Part shown: piece by piece, positions 36,709-45,746 of the stretch
Numbering within the stretch: position 1 is the stretch's first letter
How the letters are laid out: each line of letters starts with the position of its first letter
NCBI GenBank assembly: GCA_945952105.1
Contig: CAMFGZ010000010.1
Location: 62,001-126,000 of the forward strand
Origin: an uncultured Rhodospirillaceae bacterium
GTDB lineage: Bacteria; Pseudomonadota; Alphaproteobacteria; Reyranellales; Reyranellaceae
Direction: 5' to 3'
DNA: 64,000 nucleotides
The notes under the pieces: generated by a model
What the model was told of the DNA's origin: nothing
Databases searched by the model: none
Seen by the model: the letters and a program-made list of their open reading frames with translations, nothing else
Program-made: the position numbers and the translations under genes

Positions 36709-37992
36709 ATGGACAAGATTCGCATCAGAGGCGGCCACCAGCTCAAGGGCCAGATCCGCATCTCCGGCGCCAAGAACGCGGCCCTGCCGCTGATGGTGGC
36801 ATCGATGCTGACCGACAAGCCACTGACCCTGCACAACGTGCCGCGTCTGGCCGACATCTCGACCATGATCCAGCTGTTGCAGCAGCACGGCGTCGAGGTC
36901 TCCGCCGCGGCCGGCGAGAACGGCCACAGCCACGGCACGACCCTGGTGCTGAAGGCCGCCAACATCACCTCGACCACGGCGCCCTATGACATCGTGCGCA
37001 AGATGCGCGCCTCGATGCTGGTTCTGGGCGTGCTGCTGGCGCGCGAGGGCCAGGCCAAGGTCTCGCTGCCGGGCGGCTGCGCCATCGGTGCGCGTCCCGT
37101 CGACCTGCACATCGCCGGCCTGAAGGCGATGGGCGCGGAGATCGACATCGACGGTGGCTACATGGTGGCCCGCGCGCCGAAGGGCCTGCGCGGCGGCCGC
37201 TATACTTTCCCGAAAGTGTCCGTCGGCGCGACCGAGGATCTGATGATCGCGGCGGCGCTGGCCAAGGGCACGACCGTTCTCGACAACGCCGCGCGCGAGC
37301 CCGAAATCACCAACCTCGCCGAATGCCTGTCGGCAATGGGTGTGCCGATCGGCGGCATCGGCACCGAGACCCTCACCATCGAGGGCGTGACCTCGTTCAA
37401 CGCGATCGAGCATGCGGTCATTCCCGACCGCATCGAGACCGGCACCTACGCCATGGCCGTCGCCATGACGGCGGGCGACGTCGAGCTGATCGGCGGCCGG
37501 GTCGATCTGATCGACACGGTGGCGGCCAGCCTCCGCTCGGCCGGCGTCACGCTGGAGAACACCGAAAAGGGCATGCGCGTGCACCGGACCAACGGCGCGC
37601 TGCACGGCGTCGACGTGATGACCGAGCCGTTCCCCGGTTTCCCGACGGATCTGCAGGCGCAGATGATGGCGCTGATGACCCGCGCCCAGGGTGCCTCGAT
37701 GATCACCGAGACGATCTTCGAAAGCCGCTTCATGCACGTGCCGGAACTGGCGCGCATGGGCGCCAACGTCACCATCCATCACCAGTCGGCGCTGGTGCGC
37801 GGGGTCCCGAAGCTGCGCGGCGCAGAGGTCATGGCGACCGATCTGCGCGCCTCGGTGTCGCTGGCCATCGCCGGTCTGTCGGCCGAGGGCGACACGATGC
37901 TCCATCGCGTCTACCACCTCGACCGCGGCTTCGAGCGGCTGGAAGAGAAACTCGGCGCCTGTGGCGCCGATATCGAGCGTCTGAAGGGTTAG
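36709..37992 (+). CDS. murA: UDP-N-acetylglucosamine 1-carboxyvinyltransferase
   Basis: 427 residues, standard MurA length. It has an N-terminal [20 protein letters not shown], the active-site loop [18 protein letters not shown] with the catalytic Cys near residue 124, [19 protein letters not shown], and the [18 protein letters not shown] and RADLRAS-like [19 protein letters not shown] segments. It transfers enolpyruvate from PEP to UDP-GlcNAc, the first committed step of peptidoglycan synthesis. The active-site Cys implies fosfomycin sensitivity. It is followed 5 bp later by the DUF2948 gene. Confidence 0.97.
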   Translation: MDKIRIRGGHQLKGQIRISGAKNAALPLMVASMLTDKPLTLHNVPRLADISTMIQLLQQHGVEVSAAAGENGHSHGTTLVLKAANITSTTAPYDIVRKMRASMLVLGVLLAREGQAKVSLPGGCAIGARPVDLHIAGLKAMGAEIDIDGGYMVARAPKGLRGGRYTFPKVSVGATEDLMIAAALAKGTTVLDNAAREPEITNLAECLSAMGVPIGGIGTETLTIEGVTSFNAIEHAVIPDRIETGTYAMAVAMTAGDVELIGGRVDLIDTVAASLRSAGVTLENTEKGMRVHRTNGALHGVDVMTEPFPGFPTDLQAQMMALMTRAQGASMITETIFESRFMHVPELARMGANVTIHHQSALVRGVPKLRGAEVMATDLRASVSLAIAGLSAEGDTMLHRVYHLDRGFERLEEKLGACGADIERLKG

Positions 37993-37997
37993 GGCGG

Positions 37998-38432
37998 ATG
38001 ACGGCCAAGCTGAAGCTCTCGGCGCTCGACGCCGACGACCTGGCCATCATTTCGGCGGCCGTCCAGGATGCGCTGGTGGCGGTCCGCGACTGCGCCTATC
38101 TCAAGGACGAGAAGCGCTTCGTCCTGCTGCTCAACCGGTTCCGCTGGGAAGCCGATCCGGACGCCGAATCCAACGGCGGCAGCCATTCCCGCACCCATTC
38201 CGCCCTTGTTTTCAATGATGTGACGACCGTGCGGCACCATGACATCCCGACCGGCGAGCCCGACCGGATGCTGGAACTGCTGGCCGTGGCGCTGGAAAGC
38301 GAGCATTCAGTGCTCGTGCGTTTCTCGGCTGGCCGGGCCATACGGCTGGAAATCGGCCGGCTCGCATGCCATTTGGGGGATGTCGGGGAGCCTTGGCCCA
38401 CCCCGTGGAAGCCCGCCCACCCAGTCGAATAG
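37998..38432 (+). CDS. DUF2948 family protein
   Basis: 144 residues from the ATG at 37998. The start KLKLSALDADDLAIISAAVQ and the blocks LKDEKRFVLLLNRFRWEADP and HSALVFNDVTTVRHHDI match DUF2948, a family found next to murA and hisG/hisD in alphaproteobacteria. Function unknown. It is small, soluble, without a signal peptide or obvious catalytic motif. The murA-DUF2948-hisG spacing (5 and 48 bp) suggests one transcript. Confidence 0.88.
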   Translation: MTAKLKLSALDADDLAIISAAVQDALVAVRDCAYLKDEKRFVLLLNRFRWEADPDAESNGGSHSRTHSALVFNDVTTVRHHDIPTGEPDRMLELLAVALESEHSVLVRFSAGRAIRLEIGRLACHLGDVGEPWPTPWKPAHPVE

Positions 38433-38480
38433 CCCTTCCGGCTCCGGCGAGGGGCGGGCGTTCGTTACTGGAGATCAGTC

Positions 38481-39161
38481 GTGTCGAGCGAGGCTAACGA
38501 GAAGCTCATCCTGGCGCTGCCCAAGGGACGCATCCTCAAGGAGGCTGCCCCCGTCTTCGCGCGTGCCGGCATCGAACCGGAGGCGGCGTTTGCCGATCCG
38601 GACGCCCGCCAACTCCGCTTCACGACCAACCATCCCGATCTCGACATCATCCGCGTCCGCTCGTTCGACGTCGCGACCTTCGTGGCCTTCGGCGCCGCCC
38701 ACCTCGGCATCGCCGGCGCCGACGTGCTGATGGAGTTCGACTATCCGGAAATCTACGCGCCGATCGATCTCGGTATTGGCAGGTGCCGCCTGGCCGTCGC
38801 CGAGCCGGTCGAGATGGCGGGTAACGACGATCCGCGGCGCTGGAGCCATGTGCGCATCGCCACCAAGTATCCCGAGGTGACGCGCCGCCACTTCGCCGCG
38901 CGCGGCGTCCAGGCCGAGTGCGTCAAGCTCTCGGGGGCGATGGAGCTGGCGCCGTCGCTCGGCCTCAGCCACCGCATCGTCGACCTCGTCGATTCCGGCC
39001 GCACGCTGAAGGACAACGGCCTGGTCGAGATCGAGCACATCGCCGACATCACTTCGCGCTTCATCGTGAACCGCGCCGCGCTCAAGACGCGACCCGAGCG
39101 GGTCGGTCACTGGATCGACCGTTTTCGCGAGGTCGCCGCCGGAGTGGCCAGTGCCGCTTAG
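38481..39161 (+). CDS. hisG: ATP phosphoribosyltransferase, short form
   Basis: 226 residues from a GTG start. It has [20 protein letters not shown] at the N-terminus and the PRPP-site [22 protein letters not shown] segment ([14 protein letters not shown]). It lacks the C-terminal regulatory ACT-like domain, so it is the short form, which needs the HisZ regulatory subunit to be active. No hisZ is in the window. It catalyses the first step of histidine synthesis. The hisD GTG overlaps its 3' end by 11 bp. Confidence 0.95.
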   Translation: MSSEANEKLILALPKGRILKEAAPVFARAGIEPEAAFADPDARQLRFTTNHPDLDIIRVRSFDVATFVAFGAAHLGIAGADVLMEFDYPEIYAPIDLGIGRCRLAVAEPVEMAGNDDPRRWSHVRIATKYPEVTRRHFAARGVQAECVKLSGAMELAPSLGLSHRIVDLVDSGRTLKDNGLVEIEHIADITSRFIVNRAALKTRPERVGHWIDRFREVAAGVASAA

Positions 39162-40452
39162 GCTCGACGCTTCGGCGCCGGGTTTCGAAAAGGAATTTTC
39201 GGCCTTCCTTGGGCGCAATCGGGATACCGACGAGAATGTCGATCGCGTCGTGGCCGGCATCGTGGCGGACGTGCGTGCCCGCGGCGACGCGGCCGTCGTC
39301 GACTACACCGCGAAGTTCGACTGGGCCGGCATCACCGCAGCCAACATGCGCATCTCCGATGCAGAGCGCAGCGCGGTGGCCGCGCAGGCAACAGCGGCGC
39401 AGCGCGAGGCGCTGACGTTTGCGGCGAAGCGCATCGAGGCCTTCCATCGCGCTTTGATGCCGAAGGATGTCGACTTCACCGACGCCACCGGCACGCGCCT
39501 CGGTGCCCGTTATCGCCCCGTGGACGCAGCCGGCGTCTACGTGCCGGGCGGTACCGCGGCCTATCCGTCGTCGGTGCTGATGAACATCGTGCCGGCCAAG
39601 GTCGCGGGTGTGGGCCGCATCGTGATGGTGGTGCCGACGCCGGGCGGCACGCTCAATCCGCTGGTCATGCTGGCGGCCGAGATCGCGGGGGCCGACGAGG
39701 TCTGGCGCATCGGCGGCGCGCAGGCGGTGGCTGCACTCGCCTACGGCACGCAATCGATCAGGCCGGTCGACAAGATCACCGGGCCGGGCAATGCCTATGT
39801 CGCCGCCGCAAAGCGCCGCGTCTTCGGCCAGGTCGGCATCGATCTCATCGCCGGCCCGTCGGAAATCCTCGTCGTCGCTGACCGGCACAACGATCCGCAA
39901 TGGATCGCGGCCGATCTCCTGTCGCAGGCCGAGCACGATCCGTCTTCGCAATCGGTGCTGATCGCCGACGATGCGGCTTTCGCCGATGCTGTCGTGCGGG
40001 CCGTCGAGGCCGAACTTAAGACTCTCGACCGTGCCGAAATTGCCAGCGCGAGCTGGCGCGACAATGGCGCCGTCATCCTGGTGCCGGATCTTGCTGCCGC
40101 GCCGCCGATCGTCGATGCGATCGCCGCCGAGCATGTCGAGCTCGCGATGGAGGTCGCCGAAGCCGAGGTGCTGTCGCAGAAGATCCGCCATGCCGGTGCG
40201 ATCTTCCTCGGCCGTCACACGCCCGAGGCGATCGGCGATTACGTGGCCGGCACCAACCATGTGCTGCCGACCTCGCGCGCCGCGCGCTTCTCCGGTGGTC
40301 TCGGTGTTGCCGACTTCCTGAAGCGCACCTCGCTGGTGTCCTGCACGCCGCAGTCACTGGCCGCGCTCGGTCCGTCGGCCGTGGCACTGGCCGATGCCGA
40401 AGGGCTGGGTGCGCATGGACGCTCGGTCTCTCTCCGGCTTCAGAGCCGTTAG
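39151..40452 (+). CDS. hisD: Histidinol dehydrogenase
   Basis: 433 residues from a GTG start overlapping hisG. Family signature: [72 protein letters not shown] and [17 protein letters not shown] (Gln and His zinc ligands), plus the general-base region [20 protein letters not shown] with NHVLPTS. It oxidises L-histidinol to L-histidine in two NAD+-dependent steps. It ends 5 bp before the UPF0262 gene. Confidence 0.97.
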   Translation: MPLRLDASAPGFEKEFSAFLGRNRDTDENVDRVVAGIVADVRARGDAAVVDYTAKFDWAGITAANMRISDAERSAVAAQATAAQREALTFAAKRIEAFHRALMPKDVDFTDATGTRLGARYRPVDAAGVYVPGGTAAYPSSVLMNIVPAKVAGVGRIVMVVPTPGGTLNPLVMLAAEIAGADEVWRIGGAQAVAALAYGTQSIRPVDKITGPGNAYVAAAKRRVFGQVGIDLIAGPSEILVVADRHNDPQWIAADLLSQAEHDPSSQSVLIADDAAFADAVVRAVEAELKTLDRAEIASASWRDNGAVILVPDLAAAPPIVDAIAAEHVELAMEVAEAEVLSQKIRHAGAIFLGRHTPEAIGDYVAGTNHVLPTSRAARFSGGLGVADFLKRTSLVSCTPQSLAALGPSAVALADAEGLGAHGRSVSLRLQSR

Positions 40453-40457
40453 CCACC

Positions 40458-40946
40458 ATGTCGTCCGAAAAAGCCGACAAGACACGGCGCATCGTCGATG
40501 TCGTCCTCGACGAGGAGTCGGTCGCGCGCCGCACGCCCGAGGTCGAGCATGAGCGGGCGGTCGCATTGTTCGACCTGATGGAGGAGAACGATTTCGCGCT
40601 GGTCGGAAATGCGCCCGGCCCGTACCGGCTGCGCATCGGTATCTTCGAGCAGCGCCTTGTCTTCGACGTGCGCAACGAGGCCGACGAGAAGCTGCGCGAC
40701 ATCGTGCTGTCGCTGACGCCCTTCCGGAAGGTCGTGAAGGACTATTTCCTGATCTGCGAGAGCTACTACGCGGCCATCAAGAAGCTGGGGCCGGCGCAGA
40801 TCGAGGCGCTCGACATGGGACGGCGCGGTCTGCACAACGAGGGCTCGGAGCTGCTGCGGGAGCGTCTCGACGGAAAGATCGAGGTCGATCACGACACGGC
40901 CCGCCGGCTGTTCACGCTGATCTGCGCCCTTCACATCAAATCGTGA
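40458..40946 (+). CDS. UPF0262 family protein
   Basis: 162 residues. It has blocks [57 protein letters not shown] and [20 protein letters not shown], characteristic of UPF0262, a family largely confined to alphaproteobacteria and usually beside hisD. The function is unknown. No signal peptide or catalytic motif is apparent. It is 13 bp upstream of the phosphatase gene. Confidence 0.93.
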   Translation: MSSEKADKTRRIVDVVLDEESVARRTPEVEHERAVALFDLMEENDFALVGNAPGPYRLRIGIFEQRLVFDVRNEADEKLRDIVLSLTPFRKVVKDYFLICESYYAAIKKLGPAQIEALDMGRRGLHNEGSELLRERLDGKIEVDHDTARRLFTLICALHIKS

Positions 40947-40959
40947 GCGTGGACGGGCG

Positions 40960-41403
40960 ATGACCGGACTTCCGTCCAGCCTGCTCTTCGCCTGCAGCGA
41001 GAACTCCGTCCGGTCGCCGATGGCCGAGGCACTGGCCAAGAGGCTCTACGGAAGATCGCTCTATGTCGATTCGGTCGGCGTGCGCGCCAGCGACGTCGAC
41101 GGCTTTGCGGTGTCGGTGCTCGACGAAGTCGATATCGACGTCCATCGCCACCATGCCAAGACGTTCGACGATGTCGATCCCGCCTCGTTCGAGTTGATCA
41201 TCACGCTGTCGCCGGAAGCCCATCACAGCGCGCTCGAATTCACGCGCGGCACGGCGACCGAGGTCGAGTATTGGCCGATGCCCGACCCCAGTGCCGTGGA
41301 AGGATCGCGGGAGGTGCGGCTGGATGCGTACCGCCACACCCGCGATCAGGTCCTGGCCCGACTGAAGGCGCGCTTCGGTATCCCGATCACGCCCACAGTC
41401 TAG
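40960..41403 (+). CDS. Low-molecular-weight protein-tyrosine-phosphatase-like protein
   Basis: 147 residues. The P-loop is C12-SENSV-R18 followed by SPMAEAL. This keeps the C-x5-R-S catalytic core but lacks the second Cys of the usual LMW-PTP CLGNICRS motif, so the redox switch of those enzymes is absent. The general-acid Asp is in YWPMPDPSAVEG. The fold is also that of thioredoxin-type arsenate reductase, but no arsenic genes are nearby. It ends 9 bp from a convergent gene. Confidence 0.85.
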   Translation: MTGLPSSLLFACSENSVRSPMAEALAKRLYGRSLYVDSVGVRASDVDGFAVSVLDEVDIDVHRHHAKTFDDVDPASFELIITLSPEAHHSALEFTRGTATEVEYWPMPDPSAVEGSREVRLDAYRHTRDQVLARLKARFGIPITPTV

Positions 41404-41412
41404 GTGCGGCAT

Positions 41413-41727
41413 CTAGCGCTGGGTGACGTGGCCCTGCGGATCGAGGGTGATCATGTAGTAGGTGTCGCCCTTGAGCGCCTGGCCCTGCCAGCTTCCGTCG
41501 CTGTTGCGCGTCAGCATGGAGACGCCGTTGTAGCCCGCGTCGTGGATCTGCTGGCGGGCGATCGCGCCTTCCGCCGTCGGCGTCCAGTTCGGAGCGGTCG
41601 TCGGCATGCGGGTGGCACCCGGGTCGGCGCCGGGCTCGCGGCCGCTCGGCATGCCTTGCGCCTGGACTGCATTCGTCGCAAGGACTGCAGCGGCGGCCAC
41701 CGACATAACAAGCACTGTGCGGTTCAT
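41413..41727 (-). CDS. Small secreted hypothetical protein (PepSY-like C-terminus)
   Basis: 104 residues from the ATG at 41727. The N-terminal signal peptide NRTVLVMSVAAAAVLATNAV is followed by QAQ (likely cleavage). The mature part has a short Pro/Gly linker and then IARQQIHDAGYNGVSMLTRN and GTYYMITLDPQGHV-like GDTYYMITLDPQGHVTQR, resembling a single PepSY-type repeat. It is probably periplasmic. Role unknown. It is convergent with the phosphatase gene and downstream of two paralogous secreted proteins. Confidence 0.7.
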   Translation of the reverse strand: MNRTVLVMSVAAAAVLATNAVQAQGMPSGREPGADPGATRMPTTAPNWTPTAEGAIARQQIHDAGYNGVSMLTRNSDGSWQGQALKGDTYYMITLDPQGHVTQR

Positions 41728-41876
41728 GATGACTCTCCTCGGTGCGAAGCGCTGCCACACTGGAGCGCTTTCGACGGGAGTCATTTCCGTCCCGGATTGT
41801 GAATGGATTGTGGCTGAGCTTCGCTTGCGCGCGCAGGTGAGACACCTGCATCGCGCAAGAGATTGTAAGGACAGCG

Positions 41877-42452
41877 TCAGCGAGTCGGGGCCGCTCCGGC
41901 GTACCATGCCGCGCGGCTCGAGCTGCGGCGCGTCACCGGCAGGTTGACGAGGTCCATGAACACCGAGGCGCCGCCATCGGCGCCGGCGAGATCGCCTTCC
42001 AGCACCTCTACGTCGAAGGTGAGCCTGTCCCCTTCGAGCTTGGGCGACTTCAGCGTGACGACCGCATCGACCACGCTCGCCTTCGCCTTGTTCAGCACCG
42101 AGACGGTGGCGTTCGGCGGATCCTTGGCGAAGGAGTTGGGCGCGTTCAGCGTCCACTCCTCGAGCACATGCGGCAGCATCGCATGGCCGGCCGAACGCAC
42201 CGGGCGGTCGGCAAACACGATGACACTGGGTGCGATGCCTTCGAGGATCAGCTTCTTGTCCTGAAGCTTGGCGCCGCGGGCGTTGAGCACGAACATCGAC
42301 GGGATCAGGCGTGGATGCTGCGAGGCGCCCACGACCTTGGGCAGGCCCTGCACGGAGGCAGTGGCAGGCGCGGTCTGCGCGGCCGCCCCGAAGGCGAGGC
42401 CGAGCGTTGCGACGGCGGAGGCGAGAGCGACGGAGAGGCGGAGGCTGTTCAT
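41877..42452 (-). CDS. Secreted hypothetical protein, paralog of the upstream gene (copy b)
   Basis: 191 residues from the ATG at 42452, preceded by GGTGATG (an ATG at 42458 and a GTG at 42461 are also in frame). The N-terminal signal peptide is SVALASAVATLGLAFGAAAQ. The mature region contains SMFVLNARGAKLQDKKLILE, FADRPVRSAGHAMLP, FAKDPPNATVSVLNK and VVTLKSPKLEGDRLTFDVEV, then LEGDLAGADGGASVFMD. Equivalent blocks occur in the same order in the gene at 42470-43261. It matches no family I can name. It is probably periplasmic. Confidence 0.72.
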   Translation of the reverse strand: MNSLRLSVALASAVATLGLAFGAAAQTAPATASVQGLPKVVGASQHPRLIPSMFVLNARGAKLQDKKLILEGIAPSVIVFADRPVRSAGHAMLPHVLEEWTLNAPNSFAKDPPNATVSVLNKAKASVVDAVVTLKSPKLEGDRLTFDVEVLEGDLAGADGGASVFMDLVNLPVTRRSSSRAAWYAGAAPTR

Positions 42453-42469
42453 GGTCATCACCGTACGGC

Positions 42470-43261
42470 TCAGTAGCAGGGCAGGAGGGGCGGCTTGCCG
42501 CAGCTCGGCGCGTTGTAGCGCTGCTGGTAGCGCGGATCGATGTCGGGCGGCGGCGGCGCGCCGGCGCCGCTGTTGTAGCCGCCTCCGCCGCCACCATATC
42601 CGCCGCCATACGGGTTCACGGGCTGCGTCGGCGAGGGGTTGGGCCAGCCGCTGAAGGTGCTGGTGCCGTCGGGATCGCCGATCGCCGGCGTCTCGCCGCC
42701 GGTGGTCTGGCTCTGGCCGTAATACTGCGCACCGTGCGAGCCGATGCCGAACCAGATCGTGTCGATGAACACCGAGGCGGGGCCGTCGGCCGCGCCGAGG
42801 CTGCCCTCGAGCACATCGACGTCGAAGGTGAGCTTTTCGCCCTCAAGCTTTGCCGTCTTCAGCGTCACGACGAGGTCGGAGACGTTGCCGCCGTCCTTGT
42901 GGAACACCGAGACCGTGGCGTTCGGCGCGTCCTTGGCAAAGCTGCCGGTGCGCCAGATGTCGGCCATGTCCGGCGTCACCATGTGGCCGACCGAGCGGGT
43001 CGGGCGGCTGGTGAACAGAGTGGCGGTCGGCAGGACACCGTCGAGTACCAGCTTCTGGCCGTCGAGCTTGGCGCCGCGGGCATTGATGACGATCAGGGCC
43101 GTCGAATATTGCCGGGTCGTCGGCTTTCCGATGGTCTTCTGGGCGGGATGGGTGATCGCATTGGGAGCCTTGGGCGGCGTGGCGGCCGGCGCCTGGGCGA
43201 ATGCGAGCGCCGGCGTCAAAAGAAATACGGCCACCAGGCCGGACATGCACGTTGCGTTCAT
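42470..43261 (-). CDS. Secreted hypothetical protein with Gly/Tyr-rich tail (copy a)
   Basis: 263 residues from the ATG at 43261. The signal peptide is MSGLVAVFLLTPALAFAQA. The core has VINARGAKLDGQKLVLDGVL, FTSRPTRSVGHMV, FAKDAPNATVSVFHK, LKTAKLEGEKLTFDVDVLEG and ADGPASVFIDTIWFGIG, matching copy b block by block. A C-terminal extension of about 85 residues (NPYGGGYGGGGGGYNSG, then PPPPDIDPRYQQRYNAP) is low-complexity and ends SCGKPPLLPCY with two Cys. It is possibly surface-exposed or periplasmic. Function unknown. It is divergent from infA. Confidence 0.75.
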   Translation of the reverse strand: MNATCMSGLVAVFLLTPALAFAQAPAATPPKAPNAITHPAQKTIGKPTTRQYSTALIVINARGAKLDGQKLVLDGVLPTATLFTSRPTRSVGHMVTPDMADIWRTGSFAKDAPNATVSVFHKDGGNVSDLVVTLKTAKLEGEKLTFDVDVLEGSLGAADGPASVFIDTIWFGIGSHGAQYYGQSQTTGGETPAIGDPDGTSTFSGWPNPSPTQPVNPYGGGYGGGGGGYNSGAGAPPPPDIDPRYQQRYNAPSCGKPPLLPCY

Positions 43262-43365
43262 CTTCACTGGTCCTTTTCCCCCGAGCATCCGCAGCCGCGA
43301 CCTGTATAGGGGAGGCGGCCCTTCGTGAGAAGGCCGGCCGTCCCCTTGTCCCCGGGCGACCGCCA

Positions 43366-43394
43366 TTGACTTACCCCCGCCTGCGGCCCATTTT
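43366..43394 (+). promoter_or_regulatory. Candidate infA promoter
   Basis: TTGACT at 43366-43371 is followed 17 bp later by CATTTT at 43389-43394, 40 bp before the infA ATG. The -35 is strong and the -10 is poor, which is common in this group. It lies in the 172-bp divergent gap. Confidence 0.25.
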
Positions 43395-43433
43395 CCGGCC
43401 GCTTTCCAGAAATTCACCCCAGCCGGAGGCCGG

Positions 43434-43652
43434 ATGGCCAAGGAAGACTTGATCGAATTTACTGGTGTGGTGTCCGAGTTGCTGCCCAATGCGATGTTCC
43501 GGGTGAAGCTCGACAACGACCACATCATTCTCGCCCATACGTCGGGCAAGATGCGCAAGAACCGCATCCGCGTACTGGCAGGCGACCGCGTGACGGTCGA
43601 GATGACGCCCTATGATCTGACCAAGGGCCGCATCACCTTCCGCTTCAAGTAG
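43434..43652 (+). CDS. infA: Translation initiation factor IF-1
   Basis: 72 residues, exactly the family length. The sequence is a single OB fold: [60 protein letters not shown] and [11 protein letters not shown]. It binds the 30S A site during initiation. It is followed 3 bp later by maf. Confidence 0.98.
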   Translation: MAKEDLIEFTGVVSELLPNAMFRVKLDNDHIILAHTSGKMRKNRIRVLAGDRVTVEMTPYDLTKGRITFRFK

Positions 43653-43655
43653 GCG

Positions 43656-44237
43656 TTGAGCGCCTCGCCGATCCCCCCGCTCGTACTGGCCTCCGCATCG
43701 CCGCGACGGCTCGACCTGCTGCGGCAGGTCGGATACGAGCCCGCGACGATCGACCCTGCCGACATCGACGAGACACCGCAGGCGCGGGAACTTCCACGCG
43801 CCTACGCGCTGCGCATGGCACGCGCGAAACTCGACGTCGTGGCGCGGCGCCATGCCGGCGCCCTCGTGCTGGCGGCCGACAGTGTGGTGGTCTGCAGCCG
43901 TCGTATTCTGCCCAAGACGGAGGAAGAGGCGGAAGCGCGCGACTGCCTGGTCCGGCTGTCGGGGCGCCGCCATCGCGTCCTGGGCGGGGTCGCCGTGTCC
44001 GGCCCCGGTGGAAGGGTGCAGACGCGCCTGGTCGAGACGATCGTGCGGTTCAAGCGGCTCGAGCGTGCAGAGATCGATGCCTACCTCGCGAGCGGCGAAT
44101 GGCGGGGCAAGGCTGGCGGCTATGCCATCCAGGGCCGGGCAGCTGCTTTCGTCGCCTTCCTGTCCGGCTCCTACAGCAATGTCGTCGGGCTGCCCCTGTT
44201 CGAGACCGTGGGGCTCCTGAAATCGGCCGCGCAATGA
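43656..44237 (+). CDS. maf: Maf-family nucleoside-triphosphate pyrophosphatase
   Basis: 193 residues from a TTG start, 3 bp after infA. Signature motifs are LVLASASPRRLDLLRQVGYE at the N-terminus, LVLAADSVVVCSRRILPKTE with the catalytic Asp, and GGYAIQGRAAAFVAFLSGSY with NVVGLPLFE near the C-terminus. Maf proteins hydrolyse non-canonical nucleotides such as dTTP/UTP or m7GTP; the specificity is not assigned here. It overlaps the RNase gene by 4 bp. Confidence 0.94.
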   Translation: MSASPIPPLVLASASPRRLDLLRQVGYEPATIDPADIDETPQARELPRAYALRMARAKLDVVARRHAGALVLAADSVVVCSRRILPKTEEEAEARDCLVRLSGRRHRVLGGVAVSGPGGRVQTRLVETIVRFKRLERAEIDAYLASGEWRGKAGGYAIQGRAAAFVAFLSGSYSNVVGLPLFETVGLLKSAAQ

Positions 44238-45418
44238 GCCGCATCGACCGGCTCATCTGCCATGTCCTGCCCAAGGCATTCCTGCTGGCCCTGGTCTCCG
44301 AGGGCCGCCTCCTCGAGCTGCAGGTCGTGCGCCGCGACAAGCCCACTCGCGTCGACAGCATCTTCCTGGGCCGGCTGGAACGCGTGATGCCCGATCTCGA
44401 TGCCGCCTTCGTCGACATCGGTATCGGCCGTGCAGGCTTCCTGCGCGCCGAGGACCGTTCTGGAAATGACGGTTGGCCGCTTCCCGGAGCCCCCGTGCTG
44501 ACCCAGGTGCGCAACGATGGCGAGGGCGACAAGGGCCCGCGGCTTTCGATGAACGTGGCCGTCAGCGGCCGCTATCTCGTCTATCACCCCAACGGTATGG
44601 GCGTGACCTTCTCGCGCCGCATCGAGGGCGAATCCGAGCGCGAGCGGCTGCGGGCGCATGTCGAGGGACTGCTCGAGGGCGGCATCGTCCTGCGCACCGC
44701 CGCCGCGGGCGCGACGGCCGACCTGTTGCGCGCGGACGCCGCCGGCGTGCTGGAGCGGTGGGAGAAGATCAGGCGGCTGGCCCTCGACATCCAGCCGCCG
44801 GCGGACCTGTCCTCGCGCGTTGCAGGCGAGCGCGACCCGATCGCCCGCGCGCTGCGTGATCATGGGGCGGGCCTCGACGAGGTGATCATCGACGACCGTG
44901 CCATGGCCCGCACGCTGCAGGACCAGATGGACCGGCAGGGCGAGAAGATCCGGGTGCGTTGGCACAACGGCTCGATGCCGGCCTTCGACATCGACGACGT
45001 CGCCGGTCAGATCGACACCGCGCTGGCGGCCCGCATCGCGCTGGAGAGCGGCGTCGAGGTGCTGTTCGAGCCGGGCGAGACGCTGTGCGCCGTCGACGTC
45101 GACAGCGCCGGCGCGGGCGGGCGGCAGGGCCGCGCACCGCGCCGGCCGGTCGAGGTCAACCTCGAGGCGGCGCCGGCCATCGCCCAGCAGCTCAGGCTGC
45201 GCAACATCGCAGGCGCGGTGGTGATCGACTTCGTCACCATGCGCAGCGCCTACGACCGCGACAAGGTGCAGGCGGCATTGGCCGAGGCGCTGGCGTCCGA
45301 CCCTGTGCCGACCCAGATCTACGGCTTCACCCGCCTCGGCCTCTTCGAATTGACCCGGGCGCGGCGTGGCCCGACGCTGGCTGCCCAGCTCGAGGCGCTG
45401 GAGAAGAGCGATGACTGA
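44234..45418 (+). CDS. Ribonuclease E/G family protein (short form)
   Basis: 394 residues from the ATG at 44234 (MSRIDRLICHVLPKAFLLAL). The N-terminal S1-like part (VDSIFLGRLERVMPDLDAAF, VDIGIGRAGFL) leads to the RNase H-like/DNase I-like catalytic core. The metal-site segments are CAVDVDSAG and AGAVVIDFVTMRSAYDRDKV, and the end is IYGFTRLGLFELTRARRGP. It is shorter than E. coli RNase G (489 residues) and lacks the CPxC Zn-link and everything after it. This fits the short form next to yacG in alphaproteobacteria. It overlaps yacG by 8 bp. Confidence 0.9.
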   Translation: MSRIDRLICHVLPKAFLLALVSEGRLLELQVVRRDKPTRVDSIFLGRLERVMPDLDAAFVDIGIGRAGFLRAEDRSGNDGWPLPGAPVLTQVRNDGEGDKGPRLSMNVAVSGRYLVYHPNGMGVTFSRRIEGESERERLRAHVEGLLEGGIVLRTAAAGATADLLRADAAGVLERWEKIRRLALDIQPPADLSSRVAGERDPIARALRDHGAGLDEVIIDDRAMARTLQDQMDRQGEKIRVRWHNGSMPAFDIDDVAGQIDTALAARIALESGVEVLFEPGETLCAVDVDSAGAGGRQGRAPRRPVEVNLEAAPAIAQQLRLRNIAGAVVIDFVTMRSAYDRDKVQAALAEALASDPVPTQIYGFTRLGLFELTRARRGPTLAAQLEALEKSDD

Positions 45419-45635
45419 CCGAACCGCGCCGTTGCGCGCCGTGCGCACCGAACCGATGTGTCCGACCTGCGCAAAGCCGGCGGACCCCAGGTACAAGCCC
45501 TTCTGCGGCAAGCGCTGCGCCGACATCGACCTCGGCCGCTGGCTGAAGGAGGGCTACCGCATCGAGACCGACGAGGTTCCGGGCGAGGATGATCCGGAAA
45601 ACAGGGGCGGCGGACCATCTGGACAGCGAGGCTGA
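45411..45635 (+). CDS. yacG: DNA gyrase inhibitor YacG-type zinc protein
   Basis: 74 residues. It has four zinc-binding Cys in MCPTCAKPADP and KPFCGKRCADIDLGRWLKEG, the YacG signature. The tail is acidic. YacG binds GyrB and inhibits gyrase in E. coli. The ATG overlaps the RNase stop region. The tRNA-Phe promoter lies inside its last codons. Confidence 0.93.
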   Translation: MTDRTAPLRAVRTEPMCPTCAKPADPRYKPFCGKRCADIDLGRWLKEGYRIETDEVPGEDDPENRGGGPSGQRG

Positions 45636-45648
45636 CGCGTCCTATAAG
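45620..45648 (+). promoter_or_regulatory. Candidate sigma-70 promoter of tRNA-Phe
   Basis: TGGACA at 45620-45625 and TATAAG at 45643-45648 are separated by exactly 17 bp, starting inside the end of yacG. Transcription would begin near 45655, about 16 bp before the tRNA. The match to the consensus is good. Confidence 0.6.
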
Positions 45649-45670
45649 CCCCGCCTCCAACGGACGGCAT

Positions 45671-45746
45671 GCCCAGGTAGCTCAGTTGGTAGAGCATGCG
45701 ACTGAAAATCGCAGTGTCGGTGGTTCGACTCCGCCCCTGGGCACCA
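45671..45746 (+). tRNA. tRNA-Phe (GAA)
   Basis: A 76-nt cloverleaf with acceptor GCCCAGG/CCTGGGC, the D arm GCTC/GAGC, anticodon loop CTGAAAA with GAA, and T-loop TTCGACT. The CCA end is encoded. It follows yacG in the same orientation. Confidence 0.97.

Noticed and set aside
40960..41403. Arsenate reductase call
   Set aside because: No arsR/arsB neighbours and no C-terminal redox cysteines; a phosphatase-like label is safer.
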